Position numbers and translations under genes: made by a program. DNA of 42,517 nt from Neocallimastix lanati (nom. inval.) (lineage: Eukaryota > Neocallimastigomycota > Neocallimastigomycetes > Neocallimastigales > Neocallimastigaceae). Under the pieces are notes generated by a model that did no database searches, had not been told where the DNA came from, and worked only from the letters and a program-made list of their open reading frames with translations. This document shows, in pieces, positions 1 to 24,388 of this stretch; positions within the stretch are counted from its first letter, which is position 1, and the number at the start of each line of letters is the position of its first letter. Where the stretch lies: positions 525,001-567,517 of the forward strand of contig JACVTC010000111.1 in the NCBI GenBank assembly GCA_016946835.1. Direction: 5' to 3'.

Positions 1-364
1 ATATTTAACAATGGAAAAGTTAAAAGAAGATCAAAATTTAAATACCTTCATCAAATACATTAAAAATATATATAATATCTATAATAAAAAAGAATTAAAT
101 ATATATATATATTATAAATATATATATATGATAAATCAGTAATAAAATGTTAAGAATTAATGGTATATAATAAAAATTAATTATTAAGTTTTTAAATGAA
201 AAGAAAATTATATATATATATTTATTAATATATAATTAAAAAGAAAATAAAAATAAATAAATAATTATATAAATATATTTATAATGCAAATAATAAAAAT
301 AATAAAATCAAGAAGCAAATATAAGAAATAAAATAAAATAAAATAAAAAAAAAAAAAAAAAAAA

Positions 365-399
<35 letters not shown>

Positions 400-683
400 A
401 ACAAGAAACGAAAATATATATATATATATCAATGGAAATAAAAGTAAATAAATTATTAATGACATAATTATTGTTAAATAGAATTATGATTAAAATATGA
501 AAATTAAAATAAAATATTAATAAATTATTTAAAATATCGTAGTATTATTCTTCTAGCTGTTATAAAAAAAAAAATTATACATTATAATTATTTGTTAATA
601 TTCAAACGTTTATTTATTTTATTTGTATAATATTAAATTCAAAAAAAAAAAAAAAAAAAAAAGAATCACTTTATTTTTTAAAT

Positions 684-734
<51 letters not shown>

Positions 735-985
735 GTCAAAGTATATTGTTTAAATATAATAATAATAATATGCAAATAATTTTTTATTACCAAAAAAAAT
801 GTAAACTATTATAATAATCATACTAATCATACTACTACTACTACTACTATTAATAATAATAATAATAATAATAATGAAATAATAATGAAATATTAATAAA
901 AGAAAACATAAATTTTAAATCTATATACATTTATAAATAAATAAATGCATATATGTATTTATATTATATTAATTTTCTAAATATG

Positions 986-1022
<37 letters not shown>

Positions 1023-2106
1023 AATTATATATAAGTAGAAAATTTTTTAAAATATTTTTTTTTTTACTTTTAAAACATAATAAAATTTAAATCAACTATT
1101 TATTTTATTTGAATATATAAAAATTTTTTCCTTGTAGTTATTATTTTAACAATCTATTGAAATAATTGTACATATTATAATCTTTAATGAAGACATTTTT
1201 TTTTTTATTTTAATAGAAACAATTTTATTAGTAACAATAAAAAAAAAAAAAAAAAAAAAATATTTTAATGTATTATCTTAGTTAAATAAATATATTATTG
1301 AAAGCTTTATCAAACTTTTATTTTATTATAAAATCCAAATTTTTTAAAATTTTTATATTTTAAAATTAAATAAATCTTTTAATTATTTATTATTTATTAT
1401 TTTTTATTTTTTTTATTCTTTTTTTTTTTTTTTTATAAATTTTCTATTTTCGATAATAATAATAAATTATATTATGAATAAATATAAGATACTGAATTAT
1501 ATATCTTTTATAAAAAAAAAATAAAAATAAAAATAAAATAAAAAAAAAAAAATGAATAAAATAAAATAGATTTTTTTTTCTAATTATTAAATAGTTACAA
1601 TTATATGATTTTATTTAATAAAATTATATTAAATAAAAGTTTATAGAATTATTTTATTGATTTATAATTAATATATATTTTTAATTTTTTTTTTTTTTTC
1701 TTCACTTTTCTTTTCTTTTGGTTATTGTTTTATAATTATAATTTCATTATTTACTAATTATTATTATTATATATTACATAATTGCTTAATAACTAAAGAG
1801 GAAAAAATATGTATTAAATATATTATTAAAAAAAAAAAAAAAAAAAAAAACTACATTTTATAAAATGAATTCTATATGAAGAGAGAGAGATAAAAAAAAT
1901 AATAATTATAAAACAAAACAAAACAAAACAAAACAAAAAAAAAAAAAAAAAAAGAAAGAAAAAAAAAAAAAGGAAAGGAAAAAAGAATGAATTCAATATA
2001 TATAAAATAAAGTAATAAAAATTAAAAATAAAAATAAAGATAATAATATAAAAATTATTAATTTATAAATATATAATTATATATATTTAATAGATAAATT
2101 ATAATT
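1..2106. other. Gene-free A+T-rich stretch
   Basis: This stretch holds poly-A and poly-T runs (for example 641-662 and 688-731), short TAAA, AAT and TA repeats and no convincing coding region. The open frame at 265-465 on the minus strand is low-complexity Phe/Tyr/Ile translation of TTTA repeats. The only part with slightly coding-like composition is the first 60 bases, discussed under rejected items. Confidence 0.75.
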
Positions 2107-5100
2107 TCAACTTGATTTCGCTATTAAATTACTTAGTTCTACAAAATATTCTTTTAATTTCATCCGTATTGGCTCTATATTATTTAATAAAATGGGTAGC
2201 ATACTTATTCCAAATATGTAGTTTTTGTTAATATTATTACCATCTTTACTAAATATTTTTTCTGAATCTAATTCATTCTTTGAATTATTAGAATTGTCGT
2301 TTAGTAATTCTTCTAATACAGTAATATATCTTTCAAATGGTAATTTTGTACTTTTTTTAGAATCATCATCATCATCATCATTTTCATCTTGTTCTGCCAA
2401 ATCAATCAGTACTTCATATTTTTCAATACAATCAATATATTTTTCCTCTAAAATATTCATAGATTTTTGTAGTTCAAAATTGTCACTATTTCTCTCTTTT
2501 AGTTTATTTATATTTGTATATATATTCTTGATATCTAAAAAAAAAAACAATAATAATAAAAGTAATAATAATAATAATAATATACATTTATTAATAAAAT
2601 ATATTATTTATTTTATAAAAGAAAAAAAATTTATTTGAATTAGCAATCATTATACTAAAATATATATGTAATCAATTAATATTATAAGTATTTTTTATTA
2701 CCTTCAATATTAACAGCGAAAGATTTAAAACTAATGATTTCTTGTTTCAGTACCTTTTGTGAATTAACAACTGTATCAGGAATACTAAAGTCACCATCAA
2801 AATCTTCATCCCACGTTTCAAAATCATTATCAATACCATTCATATATTCATTGGTAACCTTTGAAAAGGAAGTATTTTGATTATTCTTTTTTATTCCATC
2901 AGATTTAGTGCCAATCTTTGTTTCCACACTGGAATCATCATTATTAAACAAACTCTGAAGTCTATCTAAATTTGTAGGTTTTCTATCCATAGAAGGTGTA
3001 TAGAAATCATCATCTTCAATAGAGAGGCTACTACTATAATTATTTTGTTTGATAATATTATTTAGGTAGTTCTGACTAAAGTTTTCATTTGGAAGTGTAT
3101 TAAGTGGACCTGAGATAGAAATACTAATATCTTCAACATCAAACGATGAAAATGTTGATTTTAATTCATTACTTAATTTGGATTTTGATAAATTTTTAGG
3201 AGTAGGCGCTAGTCCTTCCATATTATTTTCTAAAGAATCTGATTGCCTGTCCTCAACCTCTGAAATTGTTGTACCATGCTTTAGTTTAGATTCAGTGAGA
3301 GTTTTTGTTTTTTTAGAATTTATATTAGGAATTGAATTTGATACTATTGAATTGGTGGAACCGATATTTTTAGTTATATTAGCAATGGAACTTGACACAT
3401 CAAAGAATTGACTATTACTTATATTCATTTCACTTATTGAATTTACGTTATCTATACTATAGAAGTTATCATTACTCTCTTTGAGTATATTTTCTAATTT
3501 ATTAATTTCTATTTTGGTGTTTTCTGGATCCTCATGATTAATTTTTTGACTACTTATTCCACTTAAATTATCATTATCATTATCATTATTAGTATTATTA
3601 TTATTTAGATTATGAGAAGAACCTACTTTTGAATCAGATGAAAAATCATCATTATTATCATCAAAGGATAGCGTGGTAACATTATTGATTAAGCTACTAT
3701 GTTTTATTTGTTTTAGAGAGGTTCTATTTGAATCAGACAAAATTGATTTATGTTTGGCTATGGATAAGTTATCATTGGATTTTTTGATATAAGAATTTCT
3801 TTTATTTTCTTTTTCTTTTCGTAAATCCATAGAATCATGCCTTGTAATAATATAGGTATTTTTAAGATTACTTATTTGTCCTGAATAGGTCGGAAATTGG
3901 GAATCAATTTTTTTATTAATTGTCGTTGGGCTAATATTATAAATTATTGATTTGCTATCATCGTCACCAGTTAAATTAACACAACTACGATAAATTTCAT
4001 TATTATTCATATGCATATTAGTATTAATGGTAGTTACTGGGGTACTATGATTCTTTTTCATACTTCCAATATTAAATGTTTTATTACGTATATCCTTACC
4101 ATTTCGAACATTATTAAGTGAATTACTCATACTATTGTCCAAACCTATTGAAGAAACAAATGGCATAGAATCATGTTTACCACTATATGTTGTCTCTACG
4201 GAAGCAACTGATTTGAAAATACTTCCATTACTAGTCTCTATTGAAGATGAAATATCATTTTTACATGATTTTCCAGATAAATTATTATTATTAATATTAT
4301 TATTTTTATTTTTATCTATATCTATGATATTATTATCATTATTATTATCATTATTTTTATCGTTATTATCATTATTATCATTATTATTATTATTGTTATT
4401 GTTGTTACCGTTATTATTATTTTTATTATTGGGTGATAGTTCTTCTTTATTGGATGAATTAATTGATATATTGTTATTTAGATTTTCTTTTATTTTATCA
4501 TTTTCTTGTTGATCTGATTGATTTAATGGTATATTCTGTTGTTGTTGTGATGGTGGTATATTTTGTTCTTGATTATTATTAATATTTCCAAAAATTTGAG
4601 ATCCAAGATCACTCTTAGACTGTTCTTTTATCACTCCTAAATCATTACCTCTTGTATATGACGGAGAATTAAAATATTCAGGACTTAATAGGGAACTACT
4701 TATGATTTTATCATCTTCTATATTTATTTCAGTTAATTTCTTTTTTCTAATCGTTGTCCAAAATTTTTTAATCTTTCTAGAATTTCTTTTCTTTATGTTA
4801 TTATTATTTTTTTCTGTGTTGTTACATATAAAATCAAGTACATTTGGATATACAATAGAGGTAGGTAATAGTGTTGTAATTAATAACTTTTTGTTTTATT
4901 TTATTTTTAAGTTTTTATATTTTTTTTATCAAGCATTCATATATATATAATATTATAATATCATATTTTTTTGATAATAATTAAATATATAGATATATAT
5001 ATTATTATTATTATTATTAGGAATATTTTTAATTTTCAATTTGTTCAATTTTAATAAAAAAATATTTATTATATATTATATGATATATAAAAATATATAT

Positions 5101-5660
5101 TAAAGATTATAATAAATATCAATATGATATACAAAAATATATTATTAAAGATTATAATAAATATTATTAAAAACAATTAACATTTATTATTTTGATTTAT
5201 ATATATTAAAATATATATATGTAAAAAAAAAAAAATATAAAAAATAAAAATAAAAATAAAATAAAATAAAATATATATATTTATATATTTATTAATTTTT
5301 AATTCTCTCTATAATATTAAATGAAGAATTATATATAAATAATATGTATTATATATTAAACAAACAAAAAAAAAATAATAAAATATAAAAAAAAAAAATC
5401 TATTTATATATATAAATATATAAATAATATATCTAAATAAAAAATTAAAACAATATTCTTACAGAATTCAAAGAATTTTTAATTTTCCTTGGTTTTGTTG
5501 ATGTGTTATTAATATTTGATTTTATGTCATTCTTTAGTGTTTCACGTGAATATTCGTATTCAGGTTTTTCTTTTGAAATATTTTTGGTTGTAGATATTGT
5601 GTGAAAATTATGTTTCTTTGTTTTCTTTGGTTCATTTTCTTGAATTGTTTCAACTTCCAT
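2107..5660 (-). CDS. Probable Byr4/Bfa1-like scaffold of a two-component GTPase-activating protein (3 exons)
   Basis: Exons 5660-5463, 4886-2702 and 2534-2107 join in phase through GT-AG introns of 576 and 167 bp and give 936 residues. Seen: a basic N-terminus; a central region rich in Asn, Ser and acidic residues with poly-Asn; then near residues 755-766 an acidic W/F motif (FETWDEDFDGDF), followed directly by SIPDTVV, a Gln/Lys helix and FKSFAVNIED, and a helical tail with a poly-Asp stretch. The W-D-x-D-F acidic block, then IP, then a K-x-FA-x-x-(I/V)ED helix resembles the conserved region of fungal Byr4/Bfa1. In yeasts that protein joins the TBC protein Cdc16/Bub2 to inactivate the spindle-pole-body GTPase of the septation/mitotic-exit network. 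The assignment is from motif memory only, so the function is an inference. The final splice brings the two halves of the conserved block together, which supports the model. The start at 5660 is the first Met of exon 1; the 576-bp first intron is long and could hide a small exon. Confidence 0.5.
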
Positions 5661-16171
<10,511 letters not shown>

Positions 16172-16839
16172 TATATATAATATTGTATTTTTTTTTTTTA
16201 AGGTATTATGATTTAAATTATGAAAATATATAATATTTAACTTTTTAATATAAAAATTGAATTAATTTAGTAAATATCAACTTTTTTCATTTATTACTTA
16301 ATAATTATTTATAATCATTTATAAAATAATAAAAATTTCTTGTTAATAAAAAATAATTTAATATATAATAAAAACTTTTCAAAAAGGTGATTTCTTTAAA
16401 TTACAAAAAAAAACTTATTCTATTAAAATAATATTTTAAATACTAATTTTATTAATAATAATTTCTTATTTTGATTTTAATTTAATATTTAATCTATTCC
16501 CTAAAATTTCACTATATCTTACTATTTAATAACAATAACAAAACAAAATAAATTTCATTAATTAATAAAATTAACAAATAATATGTTTTATTCTTTTAAA
16601 ATAATAACAAAACAATTATATTGATTAATTAAATATAATGAATAAATCAATTATAATTGATTTGATTTATGTTGTATATTAAATTTCAAATTTTATATAA
16701 TAATTTCTATTAATTATAAATGAAATTTACAATTCATTTTTATATATATAAATTTAATCTAATTAATAGAATATTTATATTATTAATATTATTTTTTTTT
16801 TTTTTTGGTTAATTTTAATTTCTTTTTTATTATTATTTT

Positions 16840-16870
<31 letters not shown>

Positions 16871-18470
16871 TTTAAAATACTAAAATACACTTTTTATTCT
16901 AGTACAAACAATTTAATTTATAATAATTTCAAAATTTTAAAATTTCCAATTTATTTAAAAATTACTACTAATGGAAATTTTCTATTATTCATTATTTCCT
17001 TTTTATTTTATTGTATGCTTTACTATACTCAAATATAAATTTTATATAAATATATATATATTTTTTATTATTTATATATAAAATAATTTCTTTTAATTTT
17101 AAAATCTTATAGTAAAATTTTTCATTTTATATAAAAAATATATATATATTTATAAAATTCTATATTATCATTTTAATGAATCAATTTTTATAATATTACA
17201 AATATCATAATTAATATTTTATTACTTTTATATTATACTGTTTATTTATGTAGATAACTTAGTAATATTATAATAATTATTATAATTATATTATTTATTT
17301 ATACGTTATTATAATACCTTATTAACATTATACTATATATAAAATAGTTTTAAGATTTTAAAATGTAATTTAATTTAAATTTCAAATTTTTTTTATTATT
17401 ATTTTTTCTCTTTCTTTCTTTCTTTTATTTTTATTTTTATTTTTATCTTTTATATTGTTTTATATTAAATTCTTTTTATTTTTTCTCTTTATAAATTTGT
17501 ATTGAAATTCAATTTCAAAATGTTTATTAATTAAATTTATATATATTGTTTTTATATTAAAAGGAAATTTAAATTTCTTTTTTATTATTATAACTATTAT
17601 TAAAATAATGAAAACATTAAAACAAAAATAACATATAATTGAATTGTATATTTATTAAAAATGATTTCAACCTACAAATATTATATAATTATATTTAAAA
17701 AGGCCCTTAAACTATTACAAATTAACACAAATTTCAGAAATAATATATATATATATTTCCTTTTAATGAGTAAATAAAAAAATAATAATAATAATAAAGA
17801 AAAGAAAATAAAAAAAATTAAGAAATAAATAATTTGAATATAATTATAATTATAATTATAATTGTTATAAATAAAAATTAAAATAAAAAAATAATAAAAA
17901 AAATTTAATATAAATATATTTTATATATATTCGTATATATAATTTATATTAATTCTTATATTCATATATATATTTTAATAATATTTTAATAATTATATTT
18001 ATTATAGTATAAATATCCATTAATATCAATTTAATATTAATTATATTCCATTAAATTAAAATGTATTTAATATATACAATAATTGTGAATATATTAAATA
18101 GAGTATAGATAAATCATTTTATACAAAAAGTTTTCTTCAAATATATTAATGTACATTAATATGTATATTATTATATATTGATAATATATTATTGATTAGC
18201 TTCTTTAATCAACATAAATAGTTATTTTTTTTTAAAAGTTAAAATATTAAAATTAGTTAATGATTTAAAAAAGAATATATGATAAAATTAAATAGTAATA
18301 AATGAAAGTAATTCTAATTTATTATTGTTGATATATATAATAATATAGTATGTAATATATTAGATAATAATAAAAAAAATAGATATATATTTTATAATTA
18401 AAAGTCCTCTACTGTATTATTTATTTATTTATATATAATTATTCATTATAATATATTTATTTAATTAATG

Positions 18471-18500
18471 TTTTATTTATTTATTTATTTATTTATCTAT

Positions 18501-18535
<35 letters not shown>

Positions 18536-18537
18536 TT
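18471..18537. repeat. TTTA tetranucleotide repeat
   Basis: About 16 copies of ATTT with a single C substitution near the middle. It lies in intergenic DNA. Confidence 0.9.
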
Positions 18538-18592
18538 ATAATTATTATAATTATTTTAAATTTTGATATTGTTTAATAAAAAGATATTAAGT

Positions 18593-18635
<43 letters not shown>

Positions 18636-19277
18636 GATATTAATATAATAGGATGGCAAATCTTATTGAAAAACAACGTAAATTCTAAAGAAATTAATTA
18701 AAACAGTCACCATCATTACTAGAATAATATTTTTTAGTATGGTTAAACAAGTCTTAAATAATAATAATATAATAATAATAATAATTATATTATAAATATA
18801 TAAATATTATTCAAAACGTTATATTATTTTGTTTGTATAAAATCTTAAATTAAGACTAAAATTATTGTTACAAAAAAAAAAAATTATAACATAATGTTAT
18901 AATCAAAAAATAAATGAAAGTTAGAATTTTTACTTTAAATTAAAAATATAATTTATAGGTTTAATTCATATAAAAGTATTAAGAATATATATATCATTTT
19001 TTCCTTCTCTTCTTATCATAATAAATATTATTAATAAATATTAAAGATAATTTCTTTTTTTACATATATATATATATATAGTTTTATTTTATTTTATTAA
19101 ATGCTTAAATATTCATATTACTTTACTATTTATTTTATATTTTATTTATATTTTTATATTTTTATAAATACTTCACTCCACTCACCATTTTATTTTATTT
19201 TTATTTTATTATTTTATTATTTATTTTATTATTTTTTTTTTTTTTTTTTTTTAATTTATTTATATAATTTACCCCGC

Positions 19278-19315
19278 AATGACTTTTAACATGGATTAAT
19301 GTTTTAAAAGTCATT
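19278..19315. repeat. Inverted repeat / hairpin
   Basis: The arm AATGACTTTTAACAT (19278-19292) and its complement at 19299-19315, which has a two-T bulge, are separated by a six-base loop. Fifteen pairs with mixed sequence is more than the surrounding TA-rich DNA would suggest. No gene lies nearby. Confidence 0.7.
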
Positions 19316-22011
19316 TCAACACCAATTAACATATGAATAATTATTTATTTTAAATCTTAAACAGATGTAGTTCCTTTTATTATTATTAAATACAATACTA
19401 TATATTATTTATATTATTTATATAAATTTATATAAATTCATAGGTTAATATAATAAATTTAAATTTTTATTCATTCATATATAATTATGAATTTATTTAT
19501 ATTTTTATTTATTTATTTTATTTATTTATAACTAATAAATAATGTAAAAACCAATAAAATAATTAAAGTACTATCTAATGAAATTTACGAATTAACTAAA
19601 TGGTTATATTCAATTACTTTATAAAAAAATATGACCATACTGAAAAAATAAATAAATAAATAAAATATATAAAAATTTATTTATTAATTGAATAAAAATT
19701 ATTAAATTTAAAATAAATAAATCTATTATTAATTATGAAATTTCAATTCTAAAATTATATATATGAAATTCATTTGGAATTTTAATCTGAAATTCATTTG
19801 GCTATCAGTAATTTCTTTCTTTTATTATTATCATCATTATTACAAAAGCAATTCAATATTATTTTTTCTTTCCTTTTCTACGATTTTATAAAATATAGAA
19901 TTTGTTAATTCCATATACTCATTATATTTAATAATTAAAATAAAAAAATTAATAATAATTAATTGCAAATATTGAAATCATTTGAAATCTACATCTTATC
20001 ATTTAATATAAAAAATATATATTGAATATTATTTTTTAATTATTTTAATTTCTTCAACACAAATGAAAATGTTTTAATATTTTCAATAATAATTTAATGT
20101 AATTTCATTAATTTTCAAATTTCGAATTATAAATTAATTAAAAATTTACGAAAAAAGTAGTAAAATTAGTAAAAAAAAAAAAAAAAAAAAAAAATAGTAA
20201 TAATACTAATAATAATAATAATAAAATAATTACTATATTCTATAGAATGTTTTTATATGTAGAAATTAATAATTCTTTCTTTTTTTTTTTATTTATATAT
20301 TTATGCGAGAAATTGTTTATTTTTATATAATTAAAATATTAAAAATTAAAATAATAAAAGTTATAATTAAAAATAATTATTCACTGTAAAATATGTAAAT
20401 TAATTCAAATAAAAAAAAAAAATGTATAACATATAATACGAAATACTCCTTTATTTTTTTTTTAAATGTTTATTTATTTTAAAATAAACAAAGATAAATT
20501 TTATATTTTGTAGTTATATAATTTTTATTATTATTACTAATCCTTAATATTAATTTTTTTTTAAATTTTTATCACTGTCTTCTTCGATAGATTAATTATC
20601 AATGCATTTTTAAATATTTAGAAATATGACAAAATCTATACTTCTTTCACTCAAACTTTTTTTACATAGATATTTAAATATTTTATATAATTATTCCTTT
20701 TTTTTTAAAAAAAAAAATAATAATAATAATGATAATAATAATAATAATAAAAAGAATAATAAAAAAAAGAATATTGTAGTAAAAAATAATGAATATTTAT
20801 AAATAAAGACTTATTTAATTATCTACAAAACCACATTAATGACTAAACTTTATTTAGTTCACTAAAAATACATTCTTTTACTTTTATTATAATTTTTATA
20901 ATATATTATTACATAAAAAATCTTAGCATTGACTTTTGATATTCAACAAAATAAAAAAAATAAAACAAAAAAAAAATAAATAAAAAATAAATATATAGTT
21001 GTTATTCTACATTTATTAAAATATTATATATTTTATATTTTGGTATTATATGAATAATATTATACATATTATTTTTTTTTAAAAAAAAGAAAAAATATTC
21101 AAATTTAATTAATTTAATAATATAATAATAATTAATCACCTTGATATATATTTATATATTTATTCATATATTATTCATTTATTTGAATTATATTTATTTA
21201 TTTTATTATTTTTATTTACTTATTTTCAATTAATTTATTTATTTATTTATTTTATTAATAATAATATCTTTAAATATAGATTTATACGTAAAAATAATTG
21301 AACATATTTAAATTTATTATTAAAATAAATTTTATATAAAAAAATGGTTTTATTTTTATCAAAAATTAATAAATTCTTGTAAGAAATTATATATAAAGTA
21401 CATATTTATTTTAATAGTTAATTATTAAATATAAAGTATATTAAAAAATAAGAATAAAGAGACATGCAATTGTTTGTTTATAACTAAACTGAATAATACA
21501 TTTGAATTATATCAGAGTTTAATAACAAAAATATAACATTTTATAAATAAAAAAAATTATAATATTATTATTTAAAGTTTAAATAAATAAAACAAAAAAA
21601 AAAAAAAAAAAAAAAAATTAAAGGAAAATAAAAAATGCAAAAAATAAAAAAAAGTAAATTTATTAAATTTAGATAAAATAAAATTTATTTAAAAAAAAAA
21701 TAATAATAATAATTAATATTTTATATTATTATTCATATTTGATATCATTAATAAATTTATCATAACATAAAATTTTTGATAAGTGATATAATACCAAAAA
21801 CATAGATATATCTCATAATACTGTAATTTATATATATTTATATTTGTATAAAAAAAATTTTATAATACCCTGATTAACGTTTTATCGAAATAAACATATA
21901 ATCTCTAAGAAAAAAAAAAATAATAAATGAATGAATAAAATTAATAATTTAAAGAAATAATAATTATAAAAAAAATATATATATATATATATATATTATC
22001 TATATAATATA

Positions 22012-22114
22012 TATATAAATCAATGCTGTACTAATATACTTTAAAAAATAAAAAAATAAAAAAAAAATACATCTATAAAGTATATAAATCAATACTGTAC
22101 TAATATACCTTTAA
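22012..22114 (+). repeat. Duplicated 33-34 bp element upstream of the LysM gene
   Basis: Copy 1 (22012-22044) and copy 2 (22081-22114) share the core AATCAATRCTGTACTAATAT with one substitution and one inserted base, 69 bp apart. Copy 2 ends 20 bp before the ATG at 22135. This position suggests a duplicated promoter or leader element, but no known regulator site was recognised. Confidence 0.65.
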
Positions 22115-22134
22115 TAATAAAAAAAATTACTATA

Positions 22135-22584
22135 ATGAATAAATTCAATTTTTACTATTTATTTATAATCATATTATTTTTATATACAATACAAAGTAAG
22201 GGATTTGTAGCCTGGTATAAAGCAAAGAATCTTGATTATCCAACAAAATGTAAAGTTGGTTATAATGTTGATAAAGGCGATACCTGTGAATCCATAGCAT
22301 TAAAATTTAAAATAAGTTTAATCGATTTTAAACGTTTAAATAGTTTTCCATGTGAAGATTTATCAGGATCAGATAAAGTTTGTATTGGAGGTTCATATGT
22401 CAAATGTCAAGATTGGAAATTAGTACTTGAAGGTACAACCTGTAAAGAATTTATGAAAGATAATAATATGACGGAATTAGAATTTAAACGTCTAAATCCA
22501 AGGGTAAATTGTAATAATTTAATAACAGAACCATATTTATTCTTTTGTACTCTTGGAGATGTTATTGAAGTAAAATATACAATG

Positions 22585-22587
<3 letters not shown>
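22135..22587 (+). CDS. Secreted protein with two LysM domains
   Basis: A single-exon gene for 150 residues. Residues 1-22 form a hydrophobic signal peptide after a short polar start, so the product is secreted. LysM 1 (about 42-85) shows the hallmark Y-x-V-x-x-G-D-T-C-x-x-I-A, then helix residues F-K-R-L-N and a terminal VCIGG. LysM 2 (about 93-140) shows L-x-x-G-T-T-C, E-F-K-R-L-N-P and a closing Cys. Fungal LysM domains bind chitin or related N-acetylglucosamine polymers; this short protein has no catalytic domain, so it is a binding or masking protein of the LysM-effector type. In a rumen-type fungus it may coat its own wall or touch bacterial peptidoglycan, which is inference. Cysteines are regularly placed and probably form disulfides. 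A poly-A/TA tract follows the TAA. Confidence 0.85.
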
Positions 22588-22619
<32 letters not shown>

Positions 22620-23281
22620 TATACATTAAATACATCAAATATATAAGACAAAAAAGCAAATTTTTGAAATATCAAATCCTAAACATAAATATTTAATATA
22701 AATAATATTATGGTATCAAAAAAAAAAAAAAAAAAAAAAAAAAGTATATATTATACATAGATTATTTAAGATAAAAGTTATATATATATATATTTAACAA
22801 ATCCAATAATAGAAAATTAATTTTTATCATGTCTTTTATTATAATAATATCATATGAGAAAGAAGACAAAATTATCACTAAATTATATATAATTTAAATA
22901 ATTATTCCCAACTTAAAGTTTTTTTTTTTTTTTATTTTTCTTATTCTATATATATATATAATATTATTCGGATAACGATATAATTATATTCATATTTTAT
23001 TAAAATCATAATTATTTACACTAATCATGTTAAAAATAGAATTATAATCATTATTATTTATAGTCATTATATTTTATTTTATATATTTATATATTTATAT
23101 ATTTATATATATTTATTTACTATAATGAAATAAAACGAGTACTTATTTCATAAATCTTTATTTAATTATTTATTTATTTATTTAGTTTTATATATTAAAT
23201 AATATTTATATATATTATTTAAATTTTAATATTATCTTTTTATCTTGTTTTTTAAACTGGAGTAAATATTAATAAATATTC

Positions 23282-23314
<33 letters not shown>

Positions 23315-23873
23315 TATATATATATATATAATAAAATAAAATAAAATTTGAAACTATTTAGACTTTTTTTTTTTTTTTTTTTTTGCTATTTATGAAGTTG
23401 TATTTTAATTAATTTATAAATTTATTACTATACTGTTTAAATTTATATATATATATATATTGTTTTTAAAAAGAACTTATAAATTATATAGAAAGTTTAT
23501 ATTTTATAATACTATTAATATTACTGAAATTTTTTAGTTAATTAGTAATTTTTATTTTATTAATATTCATTTACAAAAAAATAAAATATAAATTAAATAA
23601 AAAATAAGAAGATGTATCGTATCAATTTTTTTCCACTTTAATGTATACATTACTAATAATAATTAATAATGTATTGTATTTAATAATCAATACATAGTAA
23701 TTATAAAATAAAATAATAAAAAAACTACTTTTATTTTTATTTTTTTTTTAAAAAAAGATAGGTTGGAATTTTAAAAAATATTAGAAAAAATTAAAGCAAT
23801 AATATTTCTTTTAATAATAAAAAGTAGAAATAATAATAAAATTAAAAAAAAAAAAATAATAATAAATAAAAAA
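22588..23873. other. Intergenic A+T-rich spacer
   Basis: This contains poly-A, AAT (23281-23313), TA repeats and short unique sequence, with no supported gene. The last 30 bases before the downstream ATG are almost only A with a few T, a typical leader in this window. Confidence 0.7.
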
Positions 23874-24342
23874 ATGAATTCTTTAATAAATATACCAACT
23901 AAAACAACAAAAAATATTTTAAAATCTTTTTCAAAAGTTTTAACCCATTCTTGTTACAATTCTTTAAATTCATCTATAAATCAAATTTCTATAACAAAAC
24001 AGTATTCCCTTAGAGGCCAACATAACTATTCATCAATTTCCAATTTATATCCTCATAATTTAAAAACAATACAAACACAATTAAAATTTTATGGTACAAG
24101 TAGCAATCAAGACTCTTGTAATATTCAAAATGCTTGTTCTTCTGGAATAGAATCTAATGATGATGGTAGTAAATCCACAGAATCTTCAAAAAAATTTAAT
24201 AATTCTGAAACCCCCTTTGATATTCGTCATGAAGGTGCTTTAACACCAATGGAAAAATTATTATTAAATAAATTAAAAGAAAATTTCGAACCAACTGCTA
24301 TTATTAAAGTTAAAGATATTTCAGGTAAATAAAATTAATTCC

Positions 24343-24388
<46 letters not shown>

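Larger units (their letters stand above)
16172..22134. other. 6-kb gene-free region
   Basis: A+T-rich sequence with short unique stretches and simple repeats. Open frames at 16805-17038 and 19101-19289 are hydrophobic low-complexity translations without support. A hairpin at 19278-19315, TTTA repeats at 18471-18537 and a duplicated 33-bp element just before the next gene are listed separately. Confidence 0.7.

Noticed and set aside
1-142. Short plus-strand frame from an ATG at 11 to a stop at 140-142, open to the left edge, beginning MEKLKEDQNLNTFIKYIKN.
   Set aside because: Only the first 60 bases look coding; the rest is TA repeat. It could be the last exon of a gene outside the window, but there is too little to support a feature.
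3178-4950. Plus-strand frames opposite the large exon of the Byr4-like gene.
   Set aside because: They are antisense shadows; the minus strand gives a continuous frame with matching splice phases.
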